NCBI RefSeq assembly: GCF_032335695.1
Contig: NZ_JACTOJ010000003.1
Location: 1 to 64,000 of the forward strand
DNA: 64,000 nt
From: JACTOJ01 sp032335695
Lineage (GTDB): Bacteria; Bacillota; Clostridia; Clostridiales; Clostridiaceae
Direction: 5' to 3'
The translations under genes were made by a program, and so were the position numbers. Shown in pieces: positions 43,612 through 53,221 of this stretch (position 1 is the first letter of the stretch; every line of letters starts with the position of its first letter). Below the pieces are notes generated by a model. The model was not told the origin of the DNA and searched no databases. It was given only the letters and a program-made list of their open reading frames with translations.

Positions 43612-43645
43612 AGTCTATGTCGCTAAAGAGTGACAGCAAACATGT

Positions 43646-43731
43646 GCTGGAGTGGCGGAACTGGCAGACGCACAGGACTTAAAATCCTGCGGTGCTAACA
43701 CACCGTACCGGTTCGATTCCGGTCTTCAGCA
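43646..43731 (+). tRNA. tRNA-Leu (TAA), copy 1
   Basis: An 86-nt class II tRNA with a long variable arm (GGTGCTAACACACC); anticodon loop CTTAAAA gives TAA; acceptor GCTGGAG/CTTCAGC. CCA is not encoded. Confidence 0.95.
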
Positions 43732-43738
43732 CTCATAT

Positions 43739-43814
<76 letters not shown>

Positions 43815-43818
43815 AAAT

Positions 43819-43895
43819 GGCGGAATAGCTCAGCTGGCTAGAGCATTCGGTTCATACCCGAAGGGTCGTAGGTTCAAGTCCTATTTCCGCTACCA
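43819..43895 (+). tRNA. tRNA-Met (CAT), elongator, copy 1
   Basis: A 77-nt tRNA, acceptor GGCGGAA/TTCCGCT, anticodon loop TTCATAC (CAT), CCA encoded. Called elongator Met; a lysidine-modified tRNA-Ile2 also has a CAT gene anticodon and cannot be fully excluded. Confidence 0.85.
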
Positions 43896-43920
43896 CTTAA
43901 AAAAACATATAATTGAATAC

Positions 43921-44006
43921 GCTGGAGTGGCGGAACTGGCAGACGCACAGGACTTAAAATCCTGCGGTGCTAACACACCGTACCGGTTCGATTCCGGTCT
44001 TCAGCA
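43921..44006 (+). tRNA. tRNA-Leu (TAA), copy 2
   Basis: Identical in sequence to the copy at 43646-43731; part of a tandem duplication of about 275 bp. Confidence 0.95.
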
Positions 44007-44014
44007 CTTAATAT

Positions 44015-44090
<76 letters not shown>

Positions 44091-44095
44091 AAAAT

Positions 44096-44172
44096 GGCGG
44101 AATAGCTCAGCTGGCTAGAGCATTCGGTTCATACCCGAAGGGTCGTAGGTTCAAGTCCTATTTCCGCTACCA
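44096..44172 (+). tRNA. tRNA-Met (CAT), elongator, copy 2
   Basis: Identical to the copy at 43819-43895. The same caveat about tRNA-Ile2 applies. Confidence 0.85.
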
Positions 44173-44173
44173 G

Positions 44174-44204
44174 AAAACTCGTGTTTACGAGTTTTTTCTT
44201 TTTT
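44174..44204 (+). terminator. Terminator of the tRNA cluster
   Basis: AAAACTCG/CGAGTTTT stem followed by TTCTTTTTT. Confidence 0.88.
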
Positions 44205-44612
44205 AAAATTAAATTATTTACTCTATAATTAGTTGTGTTTTAAGCCGGTGTTGATATAGGCTTTGGCTGATTTAAAACAGATCTTTATAATTATAAAAAA
44301 TTAGGCTATGTTTTAAGAGAAAACTTATAATATAAGAATTCTTGCCAAACATAGCCTTTTATTTAATTTAACATCATAATTGTGTCAAAATAAAGAAGTG
44401 TTAAAAGCATGAAAAAAAATATGAATTAATAATAGAACTTAAAAATTAAATTCACGACAAAATTTAAAGAGGACACAAACAACATATACCACCCAAAAAA
44501 TAATATATACAATATATTGTTAATTCATATTTCGATATTATATGAATTTGTGTATTTTTTTATAACTAATACAAAATAAATGTCCTATGAAAAATTAAAT
44601 AGAACCTATTTA
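44205..44612. other. tRNA-spoIIE intergenic region
   Basis: No gene. A dyad AGGCTATGTTT (from 44304) / AAACATAGCCTTTT (to about 44361) looks like an orphan terminator. TTCGATA at 44531 (reverse TATCGAA, one mismatch to the 0A box TGTCGAA) and CACGACA near 44453 are weak Spo0A-box candidates upstream of spoIIE. Confidence 0.4.
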
Positions 44613-44645
44613 TTGACATATAATTCCAGCACCATTTGCTATAAT
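44613..44645 (+). promoter_or_regulatory. spoIIE promoter with 21-bp spacer
   Basis: Perfect TTGACA (44613-44618) and perfect TATAAT (44640-44645) are separated by 21 bp, too long for ordinary sigma-A use. The Bacillus spoIIE promoter is known for the same unusual spacing and depends on Spo0A-P. It sits about 68 nt before the spoIIE start. Confidence 0.75.
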
Positions 44646-44712
44646 AAATTTGCCTTTAATTTTATATTACTACTGGCTTACCTACAATATTTTTTATGAG
44701 GAAGTGTTTTTT

Positions 44713-47082
44713 ATGCAATATGGTATGGAACTTAATACTTACAAGAGAGAAAAACCCTACAGTGGAAAGAAGAAAAGAGAAGAATACTTTAATATTAAAG
44801 AAGTGATGGGTTATTTGTTAGCTGCTTTTCTTATAAGCAGAGTTGTTATGGCAAATTATATGTCCACCTTTGGTATTGCTTTTGTGCTAGCTGTGGCTTT
44901 AAATAAGGAAGAAATAATACTATTAGCATCAGGTTTCGGATCAATAATAGGATATATCACAATGATAAATAAAATAGAAAATGCCCCAATTTATATGGTA
45001 TCGATTGGAATAATATTACTATGTACATGCTTTGCAGATAAATATAGTAAACGAAAAAAGGAAATAGCGTTTTTTATATTCTTTTTATTAGAAAATGGAG
45101 CTTTTAATCATATTATAAGGGGCCTAAGTACTCATCAGAATGCATTCCAATCTATACTTGATGTTGGATGCCTGTTACCTTTATATTATATTATTGATTA
45201 TTCTGTTTTATGTTCAAAAGAAATAAAGACTAAACATATATTTAGCAATGAAGAGATAATAAGTATGATAATAGCTATTTCCTTGATATTATGTGGAACT
45301 TCAGAAGTAAAATTTGGGTCAGTATCAATAATGAATATCATATGTATAACTTTTGTTATGATCTGCTCATATATAAATGGAAGTGGAGTGGGCTCTGCAA
45401 TAGGAATTACCATAGGGTTTATAGTCGGAATTACCTCCGGAAGTTTGTTGTTTAGTATGAGCCTCTATGGAATAATATCATTAATAATAGGAATTTTTAG
45501 TGAAAGCGGTAAGTGGATAAGCATTGCTTCCTATATAGTCGTTTTTATAATATTAAAGCTATATTCTGATATAGGTTCATATTGCAATGTAATTGAAATA
45601 TTTATATCAGCTGGGATTTTTTTATCAATACCAGAAAAAACATATAAGTCACTAAAGTTAGAATTTAATCATGAGAGAAAATCTGAGAAAGTTAATGAAG
45701 ACTATTCTTACACTATAAAAAATATGATGTCTAATAAATTAATGGAGTTTTCTGATTTGTTATCTAATATGTCATCTACAGTTAAAAACTTAGCGGACAA
45801 TAATAAAATTTTATTAAATGGAAAGAATAATGCATTAATTGATAATTTGGCAGAAAGAACTTGTTCAAATTGCAGCATGAAACTTATATGCTGGAATAGA
45901 GAACTTAAATATACATATAAAGCTTTTGCAGACTTAATTCATAACTATGAAGAAAATAATAGTAACATGCCAGAAGAATTACAGAAGAAATGTATAAAGA
46001 GAACTAAGCTTATAAACAATGCGGATGAGATAGTTAAAGACCACATATTAAAGGAAATGTGGAGACAAAGACTTATCGAGGGAAGGCAAGTGATGTCAGG
46101 GCATCTAAGTAGTATGTCCCAGGTAATAAATGATTTGGTAGATAATTTTAGTTTTAATATAATCTTTGATTCTAAGGTAGAAAAAGCAATCAGAAAAACC
46201 TTTGACCAAAAAGGTATAGATTACAGCAGTGTGCTGTCTTTTGTTGATAAGCATAAGAGGAAAAATGTAAGAATATCCATAAAAAGTATTGAATATAATG
46301 AAGACTTTATTGTCAATATATTGCAAACAGTAAATGATGTCCTTGGGACAAGCATGAGCATAAATGAAAGTAAATGTGTTAAGCAAGGAGATGATATAGT
46401 TATAGATTTTATAGAAACACCTAAATATCACTTTACCTCATATGTCTGCAGCGAATGCAAAACAGGGGAAATACATTGTGGGGACAGCTATTCTTATAAC
46501 AATTTAAACGATGGAGAATATATGGTAGTAATCAGTGATGGTATGGGGAGCGGACCGGAAGCTAAAGAAGAAAGTCAAGCTTTAGTGGATTTAGTAGAAA
46601 AATTTGCAAAGGCAGGATATTCAGAGAATGCCGCAGTGGAAGCTATAAACTCTATAATGAGCATGAAATTTTTCGAGGAAGAAAAATTTTCTACACTGGA
46701 TATGCTAAAAGCTAATTTATATAGCGGTGAATTAAAACTTATTAAAATTGGAGCTGCATCTTCCTACGTAAAAAGCAATAACAGAATTTATGAATTAAAT
46801 TCAAAATCTCTTCCAATAGGAGTTTTAGATAAACTGGATTTTGATACCGTAGAAATTAATGTAAAGGAAGGAGATGTTATAGTGATGATAAGCGATGGAA
46901 TATTAGAATGCGGAGGAAGTTTTAATATGGAAGCTTGGATTAAAGATTATCTGCTTAAGAGTAGCGAAGATATTCCTAAAACCATAAGCGAAAATATAAT
47001 AAGTAAAGTTAAGGAAGTGAGCGGTTCAGCTTTAAAAGATGATATGACAGTGATTGTTTCAAAAGTTTATGCTTTGTATTAA
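44713..47082 (+). CDS. spoIIE: Stage II sporulation protein E, PP2C-type phosphatase
   Basis: A 789-residue protein. The N-terminal about 320 residues hold some ten hydrophobic segments; a middle region has a conserved Cys cluster (CSNCSMKLICW); the C-terminal about 220 residues are a PP2C phosphatase with metal-binding Asp in VVISDGMGSGPEA, ISDGILECGG and LKDDMTVIV. SpoIIE dephosphorylates SpoIIAA to activate sigma-F in the forespore and acts at the polar septum. ATG 44713 is chosen after GAGGAAG; the longer frame from 44650 starts inside the promoter region. Confidence 0.95.
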   Translation: MQYGMELNTYKREKPYSGKKKREEYFNIKEVMGYLLAAFLISRVVMANYMSTFGIAFVLAVALNKEEIILLASGFGSIIGYITMINKIENAPIYMVSIGIILLCTCFADKYSKRKKEIAFFIFFLLENGAFNHIIRGLSTHQNAFQSILDVGCLLPLYYIIDYSVLCSKEIKTKHIFSNEEIISMIIAISLILCGTSEVKFGSVSIMNIICITFVMICSYINGSGVGSAIGITIGFIVGITSGSLLFSMSLYGIISLIIGIFSESGKWISIASYIVVFIILKLYSDIGSYCNVIEIFISAGIFLSIPEKTYKSLKLEFNHERKSEKVNEDYSYTIKNMMSNKLMEFSDLLSNMSSTVKNLADNNKILLNGKNNALIDNLAERTCSNCSMKLICWNRELKYTYKAFADLIHNYEENNSNMPEELQKKCIKRTKLINNADEIVKDHILKEMWRQRLIEGRQVMSGHLSSMSQVINDLVDNFSFNIIFDSKVEKAIRKTFDQKGIDYSSVLSFVDKHKRKNVRISIKSIEYNEDFIVNILQTVNDVLGTSMSINESKCVKQGDDIVIDFIETPKYHFTSYVCSECKTGEIHCGDSYSYNNLNDGEYMVVISDGMGSGPEAKEESQALVDLVEKFAKAGYSENAAVEAINSIMSMKFFEEEKFSTLDMLKANLYSGELKLIKIGAASSYVKSNNRIYELNSKSLPIGVLDKLDFDTVEINVKEGDVIVMISDGILECGGSFNMEAWIKDYLLKSSEDIPKTISENIISKVKEVSGSALKDDMTVIVSKVYALY

Positions 47083-47267
47083 AATAGAGCTTAAAAATAG
47101 AATATATAATATCCGAGGAGTAAAAGTTTTTTCCAATATATAAAAAGGAAAGCTTCTTATGACTTGGATATTTTTTTGATTGCTTCATAGCATTGTTTGA
47201 TATGACTTTAATTGCTATAATATAATGGTAAAAGCTAAATATAAAAAATGTACAGAGGTGCTCTAAT

Positions 47268-48692
47268 TTGATTGATAAGGTAATAAACTTTATAGATAAA
47301 AATTCTATGCTTGCACAAGGAGATAAAGTGGTAGTTGCTTTATCTGGAGGTCCAGATTCTATATGTCTTATAGATATTTTAAATAAATTGAAAGGCAAAT
47401 ATGATATAGAATTATTCGCAGCCCATTTAAATCACTGCTTAAGAGGGGAAGAAGCTGATGCAGATGAGCAATATGCAAAAGAATTCTGCTCCGAAAGGAA
47501 TATAGCTTTTTATTCTAAGCGAGTTGATATAAATAAATTAGTTAAAGAAAAAAATATTTCCAGTGAAACTGCTGGGCGGCAGGCAAGATATGAATTTTTT
47601 AACGAATTAAAAGATAAAATAGGTGCTCAGAAAATAGCCATCGCCCATAATAGCAATGATCAAGCAGAAACTCTTCTCATGAGACTCATACGAGGCAGCG
47701 GTATCGAGGGAATGAATGGAATAAAGCCGGTTAGAGACAGCATATACATAAGACCTATATTAATATTAAATAGAAATGAAATAGAGAGCTATTGTGAAGA
47801 AAACCAATTAAAACCACGAATTGATAAAACAAATTATGAAAACATATATAATAGGAATAAAATAAGACTTGAACTAATACCATATATACAAGAAAATTTT
47901 AATAAAGATATAGTTTCTACATTAAATAGGTTTTCATATTTAATTAGCGTAGATGATGAATTTATTAATGATCAAGTTAATAAAAAATTTAATAACTTAT
48001 GCGAAAAGGCGAATAATAGTATAATAATAAAAAATAGTGTCAAGAATGAAAAAGAAGCTATAACCTCAAGAATTATAAGAAAAGCAATAACGTCGCTTAT
48101 AGGTTCAACTAATGATATAGAAATGATAAATGTTTATGATGTTATGAAGCTTTTTGAATTAGGTACAGGAAAAAAAGTAGACTTACCTAGAGGATTAGTG
48201 GCGGAAAATGTATATGGTCAGATACATATTTATTTAAAAGGTAAAGAGGGTAAAGGTAAGCATTATGATAACATGATGGAGATAGCCTCTAAGGAGGAAT
48301 TAGTAGAAGGATACGAAAAAAGTTTTTATTCTGAGCAATTTAATTTAAATATAAGCTTGAGAGTTATAAATTCTTCTGAAAAACTAAATTTTAGTAAAGA
48401 TAGCTTAACTAAATATTTTGATTGTGATAAAATTAGAAGCAACATAGTAATGAGATACCGAAAAGAGGGTGATAGATTTACGCCATATGGAATGACAGGA
48501 AGTAAAAAACTTAAGGATTTATTTATTGATTTAAAGATTCCTAAAACTGAAAGGGAAAATATCCCTCTTATATGCATTGATAATGATATAGCATGGGTTG
48601 TTGGTTATAGAGTAAGCAATAATTTTATAATATCTAAGACAACTAAGAATGTACTTGAACTGAAGGTGGAAGGGGAAACACTAAATGATTAA
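47268..48692 (+). CDS. tilS: tRNA(Ile)-lysidine synthase
   Basis: A 474-residue enzyme: N-terminal PP-loop ATPase domain with VALSGGPDSICL, AAHLNHCLRGEEAD and AHNSNDQAETLLMRLIRGSG, then substrate-binding and C-terminal TilS domains (YRKEGDRFTPYGMTGSKKL). It changes C34 of tRNA-Ile(CAT) to lysidine so that AUA is read as Ile. The start is TTG 47268 after AGAGGTG. It overlaps hpt by 8 nt, the conserved tilS-hpt pair. Confidence 0.95.
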   Translation: MIDKVINFIDKNSMLAQGDKVVVALSGGPDSICLIDILNKLKGKYDIELFAAHLNHCLRGEEADADEQYAKEFCSERNIAFYSKRVDINKLVKEKNISSETAGRQARYEFFNELKDKIGAQKIAIAHNSNDQAETLLMRLIRGSGIEGMNGIKPVRDSIYIRPILILNRNEIESYCEENQLKPRIDKTNYENIYNRNKIRLELIPYIQENFNKDIVSTLNRFSYLISVDDEFINDQVNKKFNNLCEKANNSIIIKNSVKNEKEAITSRIIRKAITSLIGSTNDIEMINVYDVMKLFELGTGKKVDLPRGLVAENVYGQIHIYLKGKEGKGKHYDNMMEIASKEELVEGYEKSFYSEQFNLNISLRVINSSEKLNFSKDSLTKYFDCDKIRSNIVMRYRKEGDRFTPYGMTGSKKLKDLFIDLKIPKTERENIPLICIDNDIAWVVGYRVSNNFIISKTTKNVLELKVEGETLND

Positions 48693-49221
48693 TGATTTAA
48701 AGGAAATACTTTTGGAAGAAGACGTTATAAGTGAGAAAATAAAACAATTAGGAGAAAGAATAAGCGAAGATTACAAAGGAAAAGATTTGCTTTTGGTTGG
48801 AATTTTAAAAGGATCAGTCATGTTTATGGCAGATTTAATGAAAGAAATAACTATTCCATGCAGCATGGATTTTATGGCTGTGTCTAGCTATGGAAGCTCC
48901 ACTAAGTCTTCCGGTGTAGTTAGAATACTAAAAGACTTGGATTCGCAGATAGAAGGAAAACATGTTCTGATAGTTGAAGACATAATAGATACAGGAATAA
49001 CCTTAAAGTACCTATTAAAAAATTTAAAGGACAGAAAGCCTGAATCCATAGAAATAGCAAGTTTACTTAATAAGCCAGACAGAAGAAAAGTGGAAATTGA
49101 GGCTAAGTATCTAGGCTTTGAGGTTCCAGACTATTTTCTAGTTGGATATGGGTTGGATTATGCAGAAAAATATAGAAATCTTTCTTGCATAGGTGTATTA
49201 AAGGAAGAAATTTACCAATAA
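48685..49221 (+). CDS. hpt: Hypoxanthine phosphoribosyltransferase
   Basis: A 178-residue purine salvage enzyme making IMP or GMP from hypoxanthine or guanine and PRPP. LVGILKGSVMFMADL is the N-terminal loop, and LIVEDIIDTGIT is the PRPP-binding motif with the acidic pair; DYFLVGYGLDY follows. It overlaps the end of tilS; AAGGTGGAAGGGG just upstream serves as ribosome binding site. In Bacillus Hpt also interacts with TilS and FtsH expression. Confidence 0.95.
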   Translation: MINDLKEILLEEDVISEKIKQLGERISEDYKGKDLLLVGILKGSVMFMADLMKEITIPCSMDFMAVSSYGSSTKSSGVVRILKDLDSQIEGKHVLIVEDIIDTGITLKYLLKNLKDRKPESIEIASLLNKPDRRKVEIEAKYLGFEVPDYFLVGYGLDYAEKYRNLSCIGVLKEEIYQ

Positions 49222-49329
49222 TAAATTTAGAGATTGGTATTTTTAATTTAATACATAGATTATAATTGCAGATAGTTAACGCCTGCAGAGGTAATAATTA
49301 TTTCAATGAATATTTGCAATAAATAAATA

Positions 49330-49358
49330 TTGTAAAGAAAAAACTGTTATGATACAAT
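49330..49358 (+). promoter_or_regulatory. Promoter of ftsH
   Basis: TTGTAA (49330-49335), 17-bp spacer, TACAAT (49353-49358), about 33 nt before the ftsH ATG. Confidence 0.6.
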
Positions 49359-49390
49359 TTTATAGTAACAAAAAGAGAGGGGGGCCAAAT

Positions 49391-51199
49391 ATGAAGAAAT
49401 TATCAAGTGCGACGGCCTGGGTTGTAGTATTAATAACTGTAATTGCAGCTGCTTTTGTATTTTCACAAGGCGGAAGTAACAGCAATTCACTTAAATTTAA
49501 TGAGTTTGAACAAAAATATATTAATGGTGATATAAAGTCAATGCAAATATCTGATGATAGGATGACTGTCACAGGTAGACTTAGCGATAATACATCATAT
49601 GAAACTGTAGTTCCATATGAAAGACTAGCAAAATTTATAGAGAGTCAACCAACTAAATTAGATATAGAGGAACAATATACGAAACCTACAAATATACCTA
49701 TATGGGTTCAATATCTTCCTACGATATTATTTATTTTAATGATAATTGCTTTCTGGTTTTTATTTATGCAGCAGTCACAAGGAGGTGGCGGCAGCAGGGG
49801 AGTCATGAACTTTGGAAAGAGCAAAGCTAAGATGGCGCCGCCTGACAAGAAAAAGGTAACTTTTAACGATGTAGCTGGAGCGGATGAGGAGAAAGCTGAA
49901 TTGGCGGAAATAGTAGATTTCTTGAAATCTCCTAAAAAATACACTGACATGGGTGCAAGAATTCCTAAGGGATTATTGCTTGTTGGACCTCCAGGAACAG
50001 GAAAAACATTGTTAGCAAAGGCAGTGTCAGGAGAGGCAGGAGTACCTTTCTTTAGTATATCTGGTTCTGATTTTGTTGAGATGTTTGTTGGAGTTGGTGC
50101 ATCAAGAGTTAGAGACTTGTTTGAACAAGCTAAGAAGCATTCACCTTGTATAGTATTTATAGATGAAATAGATGCAGTTGGAAGACAAAGAGGAGCAGGT
50201 CTCGGCGGCGGACATGATGAAAGAGAACAAACTCTAAATCAGTTGTTAGTTGAGATGGATGGATTTGGAGTAAATGAAGGTATCATAATGATAGCAGCTA
50301 CTAATAGACCAGACATACTTGATCCAGCATTATTAAGACCAGGTAGATTTGACAGACAAATAGTAGTAGGAGCTCCAGATGTTAAAGGGAGAGAAGAAAT
50401 ACTTAAAGTTCATTCCAAAAATAAGCCTTTATCCAGCGAAGTTAAACTAGATGTTTTAGCTAAGACAACAGCAGGTTTTACTGGAGCTGATTTGGAAAAC
50501 TTAATGAATGAATCTGCACTTTTAGCAGTTAGAAATAGTAAGAATATAATAGGTATGGAAGAATTAGAAGAAGCAGTTACTAGAGTAATTGCAGGTCCAG
50601 AAAAGAAGAGCAGAGTTGTAAGTGAACATGATAAGAAGCTTACAGCTTACCATGAAGCAGGGCATGCAGTAGTAATGAAGCTGTTACCAACTACAGATCC
50701 TGTTCATCAAATAAGCATAATACCAAGAGGTATGGCTGGAGGATATACTATGCATCTTCCGCAAGAAGATAGAGCATATACTTCTAAATCTAGACTTGAA
50801 GATGAAATGGTAGAACTTTTGGGTGGAAGAGTTGCAGAAAAACTTATTATTGGTGACATAAGTACAGGTGCTAAAAATGACATCGATAGAGCTACCAATA
50901 TAGCTAGAAAAATGGTTATGGAATATGGTATGAGCGAAGAAATTGGGCCACTATCATTGGGTACAGATCATGATGAAGTGTTCTTAGGAAGAGACTTGGG
51001 AAGAAATAGAAACTTCAGTGAAGAAGTAGCAGCAAGAGTGGATAGTGAAGTAAAGAAATTAATAGATAATGCTTATGAAAAAGCTCAAGCATTGCTTACA
51101 GAAAATATAAGCAAATTACATGCTGTAGCTCAAGCACTCCTTCAGAAGGAAAAGTTAGAAGGACAGGAATTTGAAGAAATATTCAATTCTGTGTTATAA
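49391..51199 (+). CDS. ftsH: ATP-dependent membrane zinc metalloprotease FtsH
   Basis: A 602-residue AAA+ protease: TM helices at about 6-25 and 105-126 around an extracytoplasmic loop, AAA domain with Walker A GPPGTGKT (about 199), Walker B CIVFIDEIDAVG and second region of homology ATNRPDILDPALLRPGRFD, then the peptidase with zinc motif HEAGH (about 421). It degrades unassembled membrane proteins and regulators. ATG 49391 follows GAGAGGGGGG; the upstream in-frame ATG 49349 lies in the promoter. Ends with its own terminator. Confidence 0.97.
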   Translation: MKKLSSATAWVVVLITVIAAAFVFSQGGSNSNSLKFNEFEQKYINGDIKSMQISDDRMTVTGRLSDNTSYETVVPYERLAKFIESQPTKLDIEEQYTKPTNIPIWVQYLPTILFILMIIAFWFLFMQQSQGGGGSRGVMNFGKSKAKMAPPDKKKVTFNDVAGADEEKAELAEIVDFLKSPKKYTDMGARIPKGLLLVGPPGTGKTLLAKAVSGEAGVPFFSISGSDFVEMFVGVGASRVRDLFEQAKKHSPCIVFIDEIDAVGRQRGAGLGGGHDEREQTLNQLLVEMDGFGVNEGIIMIAATNRPDILDPALLRPGRFDRQIVVGAPDVKGREEILKVHSKNKPLSSEVKLDVLAKTTAGFTGADLENLMNESALLAVRNSKNIIGMEELEEAVTRVIAGPEKKSRVVSEHDKKLTAYHEAGHAVVMKLLPTTDPVHQISIIPRGMAGGYTMHLPQEDRAYTSKSRLEDEMVELLGGRVAEKLIIGDISTGAKNDIDRATNIARKMVMEYGMSEEIGPLSLGTDHDEVFLGRDLGRNRNFSEEVAARVDSEVKKLIDNAYEKAQALLTENISKLHAVAQALLQKEKLEGQEFEEIFNSVL

Positions 51200-51219
51200 A
51201 AAATAAGTTAATAAAAATA

Positions 51220-51252
51220 GAAGAAGCTTTTGTAAATGAGCTTCTTTTATTT
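51220..51252 (+). terminator. Terminator after ftsH
   Basis: AGAAGCT (51222-51228) pairs with AGCTTCT (51239-51245), then TTTATTTT. Confidence 0.75.
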
Positions 51253-51415
51253 TGATTCTAGAGTATAACTTGACAAATATAAATAAGTTGATAAAATTAA
51301 ATTATCATATTTGAAGTATAGGTTTTTTAATATAGTTAGCTTAACTTATGTACAGTAATAATACTGTTAATAATATATATGTTAGGCGATGTAATTTAAA
51401 ACCATATAATAGGAT

Positions 51416-51442
51416 AAAAGCAGCTTTTGGAGCTGCTTTTAT
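51416..51442 (+). promoter_or_regulatory. Hairpin directly upstream of coaX
   Basis: A perfect 10-bp stem AAAAGCAGCT / AGCTGCTTTT with a 5-nt loop, 10 nt before the coaX ribosome binding site. It may be an attenuator or a transcript boundary; the T tract is short. Confidence 0.5.
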
Positions 51443-51464
51443 ATTGTTTAAGGCGGTGAGAAAA

Positions 51465-52244
51465 TTGGTTTTGGTAATAGATGTGGGTAATACTAATATA
51501 GTTTTAGGTGTATATAAGGATGATAAAATAATAGCTGATTGGAGATTATCAACTAATTCTGAAAGAAGTGCTGATGAATACGGAATAATGGTAGCTCAGC
51601 TTTTTATGATGAACAATCTTAATATTAAAGAAGTAAAAGGAATAATAATATCATCAGTTGTTCCTAATACTATGTATTCATTAGAAAGAATGATAGTAAA
51701 ATATTTCAATCAGCAGGCTGTAGTAGTTGGACCAGGTGTGAAAACCGGTATAAATATAAAATATGATAATCCTAAAGAAGTTGGAGCAGATAGAATAGTA
51801 AATGCGGTGGCTGTTAATGAATTATATAAAAAGTCTGCAATAATAATAGATTTTGGTACTGCAACTACCTACTGTGCTCTCACTAAGCAGGGTGATTATT
51901 TAGGAGGAACTATATGTCCAGGAATAAAAATTTCTGCTGAAGCTTTATTCCAAAGAGCTGCCAAGTTACCTAGAATTGAATTGGTTAAGCCTGCAGGTGT
52001 AATATGTAAGAATACAGTAAGCAGCATGCAGGCAGGAGTAGTTTATGGATATATAGGTCAAGTTGATTATATAGTTTCTAAAATGAAAAAAGAGATGAAA
52101 CAATATTGCGATGATGAGCCTATAGTAATTGCTACAGGCGGATATGCTAAAATGATAGCCGATGAGGCTGAATGTATAGACATTGTCAATCCATATTTAA
52201 CTTTGGAAGGACTAAGAATAATATACAATAAGAATAAGGAGTAG
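51465..52244 (+). CDS. coaX: Type III pantothenate kinase
   Basis: A 259-residue ASKHA-fold kinase for the first step of coenzyme A synthesis. LVIDVGNTNIVLG is the phosphate loop, GADRIVNAVA and IIDFGTATTYCAL are family motifs, and GGTICPGI follows. CoaX needs a monovalent cation and is not inhibited by CoA. The start is TTG 51465, after AGGCGGTGAG; the reading frame is open upstream but the extra 39 residues run through a hairpin and do not resemble CoaX. dusB follows after 8 nt. Confidence 0.95.
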   Translation: MVLVIDVGNTNIVLGVYKDDKIIADWRLSTNSERSADEYGIMVAQLFMMNNLNIKEVKGIIISSVVPNTMYSLERMIVKYFNQQAVVVGPGVKTGINIKYDNPKEVGADRIVNAVAVNELYKKSAIIIDFGTATTYCALTKQGDYLGGTICPGIKISAEALFQRAAKLPRIELVKPAGVICKNTVSSMQAGVVYGYIGQVDYIVSKMKKEMKQYCDDEPIVIATGGYAKMIADEAECIDIVNPYLTLEGLRIIYNKNKE

Positions 52245-52252
52245 ATAGATTT

Positions 52253-53221
52253 ATGAAAATAGGCAGTCTTTCCTTTGAAAACAATGTGTTTTTAGCTCCT
52301 ATGGCTGGATTTACAGATATTTCTTTTAGAGGATTATGTAAAGAGATGGGGTGCTCTCTTGTGTATTCTGAAATGGTGAGCGCTAGAGCCTTATATTACG
52401 GAAGTCAAAACACAGAGAGTATGCTGCAGGTTTCAGAAGAAGAAAAACCTATAGCTCTTCAAATATTCGGAAATGATCCATATATTATGGCAAAAGTAAC
52501 AGAAACATTTAATGATAATAAAGATATATGTATTATTGATGTTAACATGGGATGTCCAGCTCCCAAAATAGTAAAAAATGGTGAAGGCAGTGCTCTTATG
52601 AAAAATCCTGAGTTAGCTGCAAGTATTGTTAAAGAAATGAAAAAAGCTTCTTCAAAACCTATAACTGTAAAGTTTAGGAAAGGTTTTTCTCGTGAAGAAG
52701 TAACAGCCATAGAATTTGCTCAAAGGTTAGAGGAAGCAGGGGTAGATGCTGTTACCGTACATGGAAGAACAAGGGAACAATTTTATGAAGGAAATGCAGA
52801 TTGGGATGCTATTTCTAAAGTAAAAGCAGCTGTGAATATTCCGGTAATCGGCAATGGAGACATAAAATCCTGGCAAGATGCAAAGGAAAGATTACAAAAT
52901 AGCAGTTGTGACGGGCTAATGATTGGCAGAGGCAGCTTGGGAAATCCTTGGATATTTAGACAGATAAATAGTGCACTTAAAGGAGAAGATATTAAAGAGC
53001 CTGAACAGGATGAAGTAATTGATATGTGCATGAGACAGTATAGATTAGCTATTAAGTATCATGGAGAATATAGAGCTGTTAGAGAAATGAGAAAGCAAAT
53101 AGCTTGGTACATAAAAGGACTTCCTAATTGCACAGAACTTAAAAATAATATTAATCTAGAAACAGACAGCCAGAAGGTGCTTGACACATTAGAAGCTTAT
53201 AAGAAAATGTTAACAAAGTAG
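52253..53221 (+). CDS. dusB: tRNA-dihydrouridine synthase (DusB type)
   Basis: A 322-residue flavoprotein that reduces uridines in the tRNA D-loop. FMN/TIM-barrel motifs: LAPMAGFTDISFR at the N-terminus, the catalytic Cys in DVNMGCPAPKIVKNG, TVKFRKGF, VTVHGRTREQFY, GNGDIKSW and MIGRGSLGNPW. Standard length. AAGGAG overlaps the end of coaX, so the two are one operon. Confidence 0.95.
   Translation: MKIGSLSFENNVFLAPMAGFTDISFRGLCKEMGCSLVYSEMVSARALYYGSQNTESMLQVSEEEKPIALQIFGNDPYIMAKVTETFNDNKDICIIDVNMGCPAPKIVKNGEGSALMKNPELAASIVKEMKKASSKPITVKFRKGFSREEVTAIEFAQRLEEAGVDAVTVHGRTREQFYEGNADWDAISKVKAAVNIPVIGNGDIKSWQDAKERLQNSSCDGLMIGRGSLGNPWIFRQINSALKGEDIKEPEQDEVIDMCMRQYRLAIKYHGEYRAVREMRKQIAWYIKGLPNCTELKNNINLETDSQKVLDTLEAYKKMLTK

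Larger units (their letters stand above)
43332..43645. other. yabR-tRNA intergenic region
   Basis: No gene. It holds a long terminator (43340-43408), the sequence GTAAAAATCAACACTTGATTTAAGAC at about 43523-43548, similar to stretches near 17.78 and 44.24 kb, and the tRNA promoter. Confidence 0.5.
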
